Source of the DNA: Anopheles merus | Taxonomy: Eukaryota > Arthropoda > Insecta > Diptera > Culicidae | Direction: 5' to 3' | Assembly (NCBI RefSeq): GCF_017562075.2 | Contig: NC_054082.1 | Location: 60,680,906-60,744,905, forward strand | Length of the DNA: 64,000 bases | In this document: positions 44,051-53,817 of the stretch, in pieces | How the letters are laid out: each line of letters begins with the position of its first letter | How positions within the stretch are numbered: the stretch's first letter is position 1 | Position numbers and translations under genes: made by a program | The notes under the pieces: model-generated | The model's database searches: none | The model's input: only the letters and a program-made list of their open reading frames with translations | What the model was told of the DNA's origin: nothing

Positions 44051-44570
44051 TCAATGCTAAAAATTGTTTGTTGCCTACCGCCTTTTTATTATAAGAGTGG
44101 GGAACTTATGCTTTAGGATGTAACTCACCTTTTTTTTATCCACGTGTCGGGGAATTAGGGTTTTCCGTTACCTGTCCTTTGCTTTGTCCTTCCTTTTCTT
44201 CTTTGGTCGCTCGTTGTCCACGGATTGGGTCAGCGATTGTCCTTCCTTTTCTTCTTTGGTCACTCGTTGTCCACGGGTTGGGTCAGCGATTGTCCTGCGT
44301 TGATTAGTTTACCCAGTAACGCTGGCTGGGGAGTCTTGCCGCTAGCTTTTGTTCGAATGTTCTCTTCCAATTCTAAATAGTTGAAACCAACCGTTCGTGC
44401 ACTTGTTCTTACTCTTTATGAAATAATGAAATTCACGCGATCGTCACGAGTCAACCACGGATCGGGCGATGGAACAAAGTCCGGGCGATACACAGATTTA
44501 TTTCCGTTATTTCACTGCACTGTACTTGAACACTTGTCACTGAACGTGAATTGGGCCTAGCCGATTGCGC

Positions 44571-44903
44571 CAATTATGTTCACGATAGCCCGGAGTAAAT
44601 ATAAAAAAAATATTACTGGGGATCTTTATTTGCGAATTGCTAAACTAAGACTGAAGCTAACTTCTGGATTCGGTACTATTTAGCTAGGCTGGTTTGCCGG
44701 TCACGTTGTCGTCCACGTTTATGATGATCATGTTGCCTCGGTCCGTCTGAACATACGACACCACACCTGGTCGTGGGAACCTGCTTCCAGTGGAGTTCCC
44801 GTTGGAACCTGACTCCGCGCGTGGAGTAACATCGATGGCTCGCTTGCGACCGTTTTCTTACTCAGCACCTGTATCATAGCGCGTAGCGCATGTGTACATA
44901 TCT
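44571..44903 (-). repeat. 5' LTR of the errantivirus-type element (333 bp)
   Basis: Begins AGATATGTACAC in element orientation and ends next to the tRNA-Ser-like primer-binding site. It shares TTCACGATAGCCCGGAGTAA with the other LTR but lacks that LTR's 19-bp and 28-bp insertions. Confidence 0.85.
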
Positions 44904-47185
44904 ATACAAATGCTAGCTCAGGAGTTAATCCTGCCATAGCGATAGCCACCATGCGTTGAAAGCTGTTGGGGCTAATGTTTAAACCGAACGGCATACGTTT
45001 AAAAAAGCTGTAAATTTTCTTGAATCATTTTCTAAAGGTATTTGATGGAATCCTGACATGAGATCAAGGGTGCTATAATATTTTGCTCTCCCTAGCTGAT
45101 CTAATATTGTATCTATTATTGGCAATGGCAATTTATCTGGTATAACCTTTTTGTTCAGCTGCCTGAAATCTACTACAAGTCTCCATTTTTTATTATCATC
45201 CGTTGATTTCTTTGGAACCAATAAAATAGGTGAGTTATATGGGGAGACTGAGTGTTCAATTATGTCATTCTTAAGCATTTTGTCTACCTGATTTTGTATT
45301 TCATCAGTCTGTGAGTAAATTTGTTTATAATTTGGTATATACGTAGGAATATTATCCTTTAATTCAATTTTCTGAGGGTAAAAGTTATTTGTAGTAATTG
45401 GATCATCCTCTACGCAAAATATATCGTTACATAGTTACGATTCGTCAGTTACGATTTTCTTCAAATTATAAATTTCCGTAGTGGGAATTTTATCTTCTTT
45501 AATTTTTTGTAATAGTTTTTGCAATCTATCATTATTTATTTCTCCTATTTTGTTATTCACTTGTTTCACTTCATTGAAATTCTGCGTTTGTTATGTAAAT
45601 ATTTCTCTGCCTTGTATTGATGCATTTAATTAACTGATTATCCTTTGAAATAATAGTGCTACCACAGAATACTCCTGGTTGAATTTCTTGTGCGAAGACT
45701 ATGGTATCCTCTGTAATGTTTGGAAGGTATGCTTTACGTACCACTTCCCTTCTGATTGGTAAAATAAATCCTTTTCCATCATCTTCTTCGATGTTGTGCT
45801 GAATTTCTGCACCCTGACACGTGAATGTAAGCATTTCTAAATGATAATTAATTAAACATCTGTATAGTTTGTAAAAGTCTCTTCCTAATATACCATCTGC
45901 TCGTATGTTGAATTCATCTGGAACTAATACAACATCGTGTTCCAATTCTCGATTGTTGAAATATATAGTGCATTTTGTACTTCCTTTTGAATAAATTGGT
46001 GTGTTAGATATCCCTGTTAATGATATTGAATCTGAACATAGCCCAATGATTTTTCTTTAATTTACTTATTTTGAATAAAGAAATTGATGCTCCTGTATCA
46101 ACTAGTAATATTGATGTTTCATTATTTGCAATGCTCAATCTAATATTTATATAATCAACTGCATTTAGCTCTAATGAGTAAATTGATCTAGGGGTTGAGT
46201 TGACTCCTGTTGGTCCAAAAAATGGTTGTCCTCCTGTATCTGAGTTGTAGTATGGTATATGTTTCGTTTTTGTTGCCCTGTTTCTCCATTTGTTATTGCT
46301 CTTAGGTTTTTGTTTGGTCTGTTCTGATAATGGTAGTTGGAGCTGTATCTTTCATTATTGTATCCCTGAATAAATCTGTTGTTATAGCGAATATTGTTTC
46401 GCTGGTTGTTGTTGTAGCTGTTATTGTTGTTATTTCGATGGTTGAAGTTGTTATTATTTCTGTTATTATAGTAGTTTCGGCATGGTTGGTTTATATTTAG
46501 ACCATAGTTGTTATGATTGTTCCTACTATGGTTTCCTTGGTTTCTAGGATAGTTTCTACTGTAGCGTTGTGTATTTATGTTAAAGACATTAGTAGTTCTG
46601 TTTGTTTCTTCACTTTCATTCTCCATTACTTTCTGTGTTGCATCGGTGATTATTGCAAAAGTACCTGCCTTCAACAGTATTTTAGTTTCAGAGTTTGCTA
46701 CATTTTCTTTAAGTGTGTCGATACCTGTTGTAATTGCCATATTGTTAGCTATGTTTTCTGGAATTCCTTGTTTGAGATTAATTACCTTTCGTTTTTCTGA
46801 AAGCAGTTCGACCTCATTGCAAATTGATTGTGCATCCCTTGTTTTTATGGATTTTAGTTTTGATATTACTTTATCAGGTGTTGTTTTTTTTTCACATCTT
46901 CTCTTGATATCACTGATTAATTCATTAAAAAACGTTATATTGCTAGATAACCCTATTCTAGCGTTACCAGTCAGTCTGGTTCTTATAAATTTTATGAGGA
47001 TTTCTTCATGGTTTGGATTTACCTCGAACAATAGCGTGGAAGCGTCCTCAAATGCTTTAAAGATATCGGGTGACCCGTCATATATGGGTACAAGACCTGT
47101 GGCTGTTTTAATATCAAAATTAGTAATTTTAATTTTTTTATGCAGCTTTAGTAAGACAAATATGATCTGAGCTAAGAGTTTATTA
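44904..47185 (-). pseudogene. 412-like gypsy: gag, protease and RT N-terminal half
   Basis: Minus strand. Gag 46171-47031 is the best copy of the Asn-rich protein (286 residues open). Protease: LLVDTGASISLF near 46080-46110 and RADGILGRDFYK at 45880-45915, in a 124-residue frame (45571-45945) after a break. RT: IIEHSVSPYNSPILLVPKKS, WRLVVDFRQLNKKV, YYSTLDLMSGFHQI (44979-45278), then MPFGLNISPNSF after a frame change near 45000. It stops at the errantivirus insertion; the rest is 36992-37874. The left leader matches 5968-6100. A LINE tail replaces everything upstream of 47186. Confidence 0.82.
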
Positions 47186-47299
47186 TTATTATTATTATTA
47201 TTATTTATTTAATCTTCAACGGGCCGTATGGCCTAATTAAGATGTAACAGTTCAATTGAGAAAAAAAATACATGGCAAAAATTAGATTTACATCGCAAT

Positions 47300-49065
47300 T
47301 CACTGCGGCCACGGCAAAAGCCGGAGACGTTCCTTGAAGCACTGAGTTGAGATGTCGAAGTCGAAGCAATCCGAGACAGTGTTGAAGACAGCCGACATGC
47401 GGAACATAGGGTCAGACCGACCAGCACTGGAACGGGGTTGAGCGAGCCGTAGAGTTTCTCTACACCTAAGTGTTCGGGATGGTGCATAGATATCGACTCG
47501 ATGCAACAAAGGCGATGAGTCGATAGAGCCATTTAGCAATCCAGCGATGAAAGAGCACTGTGCATTGCGTTTTCTAACCGAAAGAGGTTCAAGGCCTAGA
47601 AGACGGCACCGCGCAGCATACGGAGGAAGATTATTGCGATCCTGCCAGGGAAGTAGGCGTAGGGCATATCTCGTGAGCTTACGTTGAATCGCCTCAAGTC
47701 GAGCAATTGAAGAAGCGGTAGTTGGGCTCCAGACTACGCACGAATATTCCAGAACCGAACGAACGATGCAGTTGTACACAGCTTTGATGCACATGGGGTT
47801 GCGGAATTCATTAGTTGTCCGGATAACCACGCCAAGTAATTGATTTCCTCTGGCTACAACGTCATCGATATGCTGTTTAAAGTTCAAACTAGAGTCAAGC
47901 AGAACGCCCAGGTCTTTGGCATGATTCTGTCGATTAACTGCAGTGCCGTCCATGAAGTAGGTCCCAGTCACTGGGCTCCTGCATCGACTAAAAGACACAC
48001 AGTAGCATTTCTCGATGCAGATAGTCAGTCCATTACGCTTGCACCACGAACAGAAAATTTCGATGCAGTCTTGCAGGAATGTACAATCACCTGTGTTGTG
48101 AATAGGCGCAAAATTTTTTGCGTCGTCGGCAAACAGACTGATACTGTCGGGAGGTAAAGCCAGGGTAACATCGTTGATAAACAATATGAAGAGAAGCGGG
48201 CCAATATTGCTTCCTTGTGCCACACCCGAGCTGCTGACTATTTCTTTGGACATGTGCTTATCAATTTTCACGATGTATGTGCGATTAATTAGGTAAGACT
48301 TAAGCCACTGTACGAGCGAGCTGGGAACTCCTAGCTTATCGAGTTTAGCAAGAAGAATTGCGTGCGGAAGAGAGTCGAATGCTGCTTTCAGATCTGTATA
48401 AATTGCATCGACTTGAGCTCCGGCATCAATTTGACTAGTGCAATAGGTTACAAATTCAACCAGGTTCGTGGTAGTCGACTTTTTTGGCACGAATCCATGT
48501 TGATACGGGCTTAGGTAGCTGCGGCATGCATGTAGCAGATGTTTGTATATCACTAGTTGTAATAAGATGTAATACCCCGGTAGTTGATGGCATCTGTCCT
48601 GTCGCCCTTTTTGTAAATAGGAACCATCCAAGATTTCCTCCCTGTTTTGGGAAAGTAGCCATTGGCTAGCGATGCATTGAACAATTTTGCAAGGATAGGT
48701 GCTACTGTCGTTTGACAGCGTTTCAGCACGGTAGAAGGAATTCCGTCGGGTCCAGGAGCGAAGGAAGGCTTTAGTTGCGCTAGGGCAGATAAAACGATCT
48801 CACTGTCGATGAAAGGAGTGCTCATGTTAATTGCGCCAGCCGGAGTGTTGACGAGAGCAGCATCAATGGTATCGGTATCATTCATGGCCGGTGAAAAGCT
48901 ACCTGCGAAGCAATCCGCGAAGAGATTGCACATTTCATTAGTGTTGGCACTTGTTGCTCCTTTGTACGTAATGGATTTCGGTGTATGCGTGGATTTTGTT
49001 TTGCTGTGGTAGAAGCGCCAAAACGAGTCAGGCCACCTGCAGAGGTTACGTTGGATTTTACTCAA
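47300..49065 (-). pseudogene. CR1-like LINE reverse transcriptase
   Basis: Two overlapping frames, 48553-49065 (SFAPGPDGIPSTVLKRC, GDRTDAINYRGI) and 47300-48631 (QHGFVPKKSTTTN, IYTDLKAAFDSLPH, SGVAQGSNIGPLLFILF, catalytic FADDAKNF, LEYSCVVWSP, RKLTRYALRLLPW), joined by a frame change near 48590. The usual SGVPQGS is SGVAQGS here. No endonuclease is encoded upstream. Confidence 0.8.
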
Positions 49066-49165
49066 ATATCTGCGATATCGAAACCTGTTATAGCTGCAGT
49101 ATAAAGAGTGCGTGTCAAAGTAGATCGAGCGAGATCTTTGGCAGCGGCGCGTTTGGTAGTGACAG

Positions 49166-49567
49166 TTAGTAGTGGATCAGGATTTCGAATGTGAGGCGTG
49201 ATGCAGTTTGAAGGAGGGTAAAACCACTGCGAACCTCGGCGACAAAAGGCTCAACGAGTTTGCCGATAGCTGCTACAGCTGAGGTGAGGGCGGCTTGAAA
49301 ACCGACCTGGGCGCCTATTTCTTTTACCGAACGGCAGCGTGGATTTTTAAGAATGTTAGTGCAGCCAATGCAGCTCCAGTGCAGGTCGACATTGGACAAT
49401 ACTGCGTCAATCAGCTCGGGGGGCAATTTGCAACAGCCGCGGTGGAACGTAGCGTCACAATATGCACAACTGATGATGCAGCCGGTGGCCTCTAGCGGTT
49501 CAGCATACGAGAAGCAATCACAGCACAACACTGCTAAGCCGAGCAGGAAATCACAGTTGCGGTGCAA
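49166..49567 (-). pseudogene. CR1-like LINE ORF1 start with PHD-like finger
   Basis: Met at 49567 (MHRNCDFLLGLAVLCCDCF). Cys/His spacing of a PHD-type finger: CCDC, CAYC, FHRGC, WSCIGC. A helical segment (AALTSAVAAIGKLVEPFV) follows, and the frame stops where the internal deletion joins RT sequence. Same layout as the ORF1 start at 27803. Confidence 0.65.
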
Positions 49568-49745
49568 CTAAACAATTCGCCAACACGCAACGATGATGTG
49601 AAGCATTTTAATAGTCCGTAGAATAGGCAACAATGCGATACGACGCAGAAAACACAAGAAAATTACTGAAAAATCACGGAGCGCGACGAAAGTGCGGCCG
49701 AACAGTTAAACGTCAAACATCAACACTGTTCAAACGTCAACATAT

Positions 49746-50177
49746 GGGGAGCGATTGAATTATTATTCGATTTCGATAATTTTCCGGCTTGGAAAAAAAA
49801 CATAACCTCTGCTGCTTCTCCAGCTACCAGCGATTTTTTTTAAAACGACAGCTGCTTTGGAGTTTGTTTGAAAAATTGTAAAAATTCTAGATTGTAAAAA
49901 AATTGAATTATAAAAATTGTAGATTGTAAAAAAAAATGTATAAATTGTAAAAATTGTACGAATTTTATGTACCTAGCTAGTCTTTATTTTGACACGAATA
50001 TACCATTGAACTGAAATGTTTTATTTGTACATTGCAGCTGTTTGAGAACTCATTGAGAAAGAGGACTGATAATGGAAGAAAACTGCTGCATCTTCCGGGC
50101 TATCAACATAATAATGGGGTCATGGGGATGGTGAATGATAAGTAATTGAGTCGAGATTAATCGTTTTTTATTGCTGA
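49746..50177. other. AT-rich stretch, no gene seen
   Basis: Contains near-repeats of TTGTAAAAATTG at 49870-49970. Nothing else recognised. It may include the left end of the Harbinger-like unit. Confidence 0.4.
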
Positions 50178-50568
50178 AAGCTTCCAGAACGTTGAGCAAA
50201 GCCTTCGGCTAATTGCCGAGGTGGAAAGACGGCCTGTTTTATGGCAAAAGCGGTCGGATTTCTACAAGAACGGTATTCGGCGAAGGGATGCGTGGACCGA
50301 GATTGGTGGACTCTTGGACCTCACCGTCGAAGGGGCCAGTTATCAGTGGAGGAAGCTGCTGACCAGCTACCGGACATATAAGTCCAAGCTTCGTAAAAGT
50401 CAGCAAAGCGGAGCAGGTACTCATCAAATTTAAAATAATATGAAATTGTTCAATGACAAAATTTTATCATTCGTAGCGGCTGAGGACGTTTTTCGGCCAA
50501 GATGGTTCGCCTTCGACGCGATGAAGTTCCTTGATGATACCATGAAGGACGGCACTCATCTCGATACG
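50178..50568 (+). pseudogene. MADF-domain gene of a PIF/Harbinger-like unit (two exons seen)
   Basis: Exon 1 from about 50178: an acceptor-like end, then VEQSLRLIAEVERRPVLWQKRSDFYKN and RRDAWTEIGGLLDLT, with WRKLLTSYRTYKSKLRK, the Trp pattern of a MADF (Myb/SANT-like) DNA-binding domain. Donor at 50417, 60-bp intron, acceptor at 50476. Exon 2 is RPRWFAFDAMKFLDDTM up to a donor at 50569. PIF/Harbinger elements carry a second Myb-like gene beside the transposase; the DDE transposase at 53818-54983 faces it. Later exons are lost or unrecognised. No ATG is evident, so function is doubtful. Confidence 0.6.
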
Positions 50569-50616
50569 GTTAGTTGTTTTGTTATTTATCTGTAAATTTT
50601 ATATTTCACTGCGAGT

Positions 50617-50690
50617 TAAGAGTGATCCTGCGGCACAGCAATAACATGCCCGTCATGAGTTGAAGCCCCATATGGACCGTTCTAGTGATG
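50617..50690 (+). repeat. SINE fragment
   Basis: Shares CATGCCCGTCATG, AAGCCCCA and TGGACCGT in order with the SINE at 20578-20822 (B-box region). Head and tail are missing; a GGGTCGG-rich block follows directly. Confidence 0.6.
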
Positions 50691-51117
50691 GGCGGGTCGA
50701 CATAAACCTATGGGGTCGGAGCCATCCGTAAGCGACCCGGAGTCGTTCGGGTCGACCCGAAAGGTACAAGTAGGTTCAGTGGGTGCAACTACTCCGGTAG
50801 GTGCGAGAAAGCATAAGCGACTCCGACCCGTTGGTGCAACGAGTTCGGGTCGGGTCGGGCCACGGTAGGTTCAGTTTGACCCAAGGGTGCAGCAACAACC
50901 CGAACTCGTTGCACCAACGGGTCGGAGTCGCTTATGCTTTCTTGCACCTACTCATTAGTCGGGTCGAACCGAACTCGCTGCACTCGCGGGTCGGATTTGA
51001 TTCCGACTCCGACCTAGCGCACCCGCTGCACCCACGGGTCGGAATCGATTCCGGCTGGCTCGCACCCGACTCCGGGTCGGGTGGTGAAATGAATCGTATG
51101 ACCCAACACGTTCCCGA
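50690..51117. repeat. GGGTCGG-rich cryptic repeat with a hairpin
   Basis: Degenerate repeats of GACCCG/CGGGTC with GTTGGTGCAACGAG-type units. It includes a 54-bp inverted repeat with one mismatch, 50797-50850 against 50898-50951, loop 47 bases. The left edge TAGTGATGGGCGGGTC and right edge GACCCAACAC are roughly inverted. Open frames across it arise from the repeat. Confidence 0.65.
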
Positions 51118-51780
51118 ATAGCAAGGACTTGCGTTGTTCTGAATTAAGCATTGAAAGTCTGTATAGGTCGGCATGTCCGCGTAGGACGTTTACGCCAAAT
51201 AGAAGACGTATTATAACGATAAAATAATCCTATAACAAATTTTACAAAAAGGTTCTAATTTTCAATCTCTCACTATAGAGCGTTTCTTTTTCACTCCTAT
51301 AGTGAGACAATGTTGGTTAGTGAGTTGATGTTAGGTACGGATAGCTTGGATGATTTTTGTACCGTGTTGGTTTTCTTGCACACTTTGCACCGACAAAGCG
51401 ATTCATCGATGTAGGCGTTTGACGAAAGACGACAAGGATGTTTTCGTCAAACGAACAGACGAATATCGCCCTCACGTATGTGAAATTGTGTAATATTTAT
51501 GAAGTGATCTAAACTGCATAAAGTTTCAAAAAGTACAGTAAAGCTTAAAATTAATTGCAGCAGCTTCCGTGGTATGTTGGTACGGGTAACCAGTGGATCG
51601 CGGGCCAGACTGATTGGCTGATCGTTATTGGCCGCATGGTGTATGTCTGGATTGCTGCAGGATGACACCAAAATATTCAGGACTCTACAGGGAGCAGTCT
51701 CATTTCAAATCTTCAATCATCTGAGTCACCTATTTGCCCTTAAATTGGTGGAGGAAATGTCGCATTATCCTCTCTTATTG
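51118..51780. other. no gene recognised
   Basis: Mixed-composition DNA with many stops. Nothing supported. Confidence 0.4.
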
Positions 51781-52240
51781 TAGAACGCAAACGTGAACCA
51801 CTTTTGTGAAGATTTACACTCGCAAAATCAAGATCAGTACACCGTCGAAGACTCCGAACAGAATCAGATACTGCGAGCTTTCGAGAACCTCTAAGCGCTG
51901 CGAATCATTGATTAGTATCTGTGCTAAATGACACCGCGGATGCTACATTTAGACAATTTTGTGCAGATACTGCCAGACTTTCTACAATGCGCCTTATCCG
52001 CAGCCGAAATATTTTCCCTGGTGGATGTGGAACACTCTTATGCTATCGGTGAGCTGGACAACATATAAGTAAACGTGAACCGATTGAACAACGACCAATG
52101 AACGATGTGCGATGAAATTACCGCAGCAGTGGCCAGCTACGATTTGACAGAACAATCCAGCGCAGAGGAGACACACAATGGACAGGTTTTTCCTTGATTG
52201 CTCCGGTGGCATCGGAAATCCGTAAATGCTCGAAACTGTT
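51781..52240 (+). pseudogene. unrecognised coding remnant, possibly distal MADF-gene exons
   Basis: After an acceptor-like TTATTGTAG at about 51782 a protein-like stretch (VNHFCEDLHSQNQDQYTVED) runs about 37 codons to a stop, followed by further protein-like pieces broken by stops to about 52190. It could be later exons of the MADF gene, but no domain is recognisable. Confidence 0.25.
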
Positions 52241-52339
52241 CTTGCTTTTAATCGAAAATTGAAATCGCAGTGGCTTCGAGTGGAATTGCTACTCTGCTGC
52301 TGACCATGGAAAGCATGCTACACTCTACATTCAAGCTAT

Positions 52340-52640
52340 CGCTTATCCTGGACGCTCACAATTCCTATAATATCCATGTACAGTAAAGGTCTGCAGCAGT
52401 GTATTCGGCGGAGCATGATTTGGGGCAAATTTAGGGTATTGCATTTGCGGGAAAACATGCGTGTGCAGACAGTTCGAGATGCTGAAGAGCGGAAAGAGTT
52501 CGTAGAATTTCTGCTCTGCATCGGCGAGAGTCATACGACATACGGCATAAGACATTCCCGGAGTTCGGTAAGGCATATGCCAAGATACCACGGGACTTTA
52601 TATTACCTGGAACATCTGATCCGAAAGGTTATGTAAATTT
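52340..52640 (+). pseudogene. Helitron (Pif1-like) helicase fragment
   Basis: About 86 residues from 52376: CIRRSMIWGKFRVLHLRENM and RDAEERKEFVEFLLCIGES resemble the Pif1-family helicase segment of Helitron proteins that normally reads W..V..L..NMR and F..FLL.IG. No replication-initiator part or Helitron ends seen. Family-pattern recognition only. Confidence 0.45.
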
Positions 52641-53000
52641 ATCACAAACAATGTGAATTTTGATACATAAATTATGTATTTCAAGGGGTACACGATCCAC
52701 AATTTAATTTATAAAATATTTTATTTCATACGGTATTTCATTTTGCTCAACACGCGAAGCTTTCGTGGAATGACTATAACAAATAGTTGTATTAGTACTT
52801 CTGTTGCTAGTTCATGTTTCATTATTCTCATAAAGGAATTCATTTTTGGAAAAAAAACCAACAAGCATAAAACCACTGATAGAGCGTTCAAAACAAATAA
52901 CTATTAATACAGAAGCCTGAATCATTTGCGTGTTCCCTACAATACACATGTGTTGATGTGGTGTTTCTGAAACGATAGCAAATAAATCGTTTTATCTTAC
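52641..53000. other. AT-rich stretch, no gene seen
   Basis: AT-rich DNA between the helicase scrap and the foldback element. Confidence 0.4.
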
Positions 53001-53609
53001 AGGGTTTCACACTTTATCTCAAGACCACGGGACCCCTTCCCGAATCTGTCTTAGCCAAAGGCAAGACTGCGGTATGATGCTTGAAAATGTTGATGATACC
53101 TGAATTCATCGGACGCAATGCTGAATCTGCGGCACATTTCTCGAACACACTGGTCCGCGCGGAGGACATGCGGTCGAATATTTTTTTACACGGATAACCT
53201 TTGTGTACATCAGTGTACTGAAAACAGTCAATTATTTTTTCGTACTTTTACCAAAAAAGTTTATTTAAACAGGTCAAACTACTTTCTTAACATTTGTAAT
53301 TTTTTTAATTAAATAAATATGCATTCACTCATTTTATTAAATTGTCTTTTTTTGGTAAAAAAAAAACGAAAAGGATAATTGAATTTTTCTACTACACTGA
53401 TGTACACAAAGGTTATCCGTGTAAAAAAATATTCGACCGCATGTCCTCGACGCGAACCAGTGTGTTCGAGAAATGTGCCGCAGATTCAGCATTGCATCCG
53501 ATGAATTCAGGTATCATCAACTTTTCAAGCATCATACCGCAGTCTTGGCTTTGGCTAAGACAGATTCGGGAAGGGGTCCCGCGGTCTTGAGATAAAGTGT
53601 GAAACCCTG
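53001..53609. mobile_element. 609-bp foldback MITE
   Basis: Begins CAGGGTTTCACACTTTATC and ends with its reverse complement, flanked by TA at 52999-53000 and 53610-53611. The arms match for about 220 bp with few mismatches (53001-53220 against 53394-53609) and continue imperfectly to about 53255 and 53350, leaving a short AT-rich loop. No coding frame. TA duplication suggests mobilisation by a Tc1/mariner-like transposase. Confidence 0.8.
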
Positions 53610-53817
53610 TAATAACTTGCCAAGCGTGATTCACGTTGAACCATTCTTGCATCTAAACAATGGTGGGTGGACAATGCATAGGTACAAGTGTACTAGTGAC
53701 GATGTTGGTTAGCATATTATTCATGTAATGTGTGACTGCATATAATCTACGCACATTATACGATTTAATAACTAATTATCAGCTTAATAAATGGCACATA
53801 TAAAGAGTTGTATTGCA

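Larger units (their letters stand above)
37875..44903 (-). mobile_element. 17.6/297-like errantivirus-type LTR retrotransposon, nearly complete
   Basis: 7029 bp on the minus strand. The 5' LTR is 44571-44903. Its primer-binding site TGGCGCAATCGG (complement of 44561-44572) resembles the tRNA-Ser site of 17.6/297. Then gag, protease, pol, a decayed env, the polypurine tract AGGAGGGAGG (complement of 38255-38264) and the 3' LTR 37875-38254. The target duplication is TATACA-like (ATACA on both sides), fitting the TATA preference of this group. It inserted in the YIDD region of the 412-like pol. One frameshift each in gag and at the protease/RT link is seen; env is badly broken. Confidence 0.88.
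47186..49745 (-). mobile_element. CR1-like LINE with internal deletion
   Basis: The 3' end at about 47186 has an ATT/ATTTATT tail and a GGCC hairpin (ACGGGCCGTATGGCC). RT occupies 47300-49065. The ORF1 start with a PHD-like finger is at 49567. The rest of ORF1 and the whole endonuclease are missing between about 49160 and 49190, so ORF1 runs almost directly into the RT region. About 180 bp of 5' UTR precede it. Confidence 0.78.
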
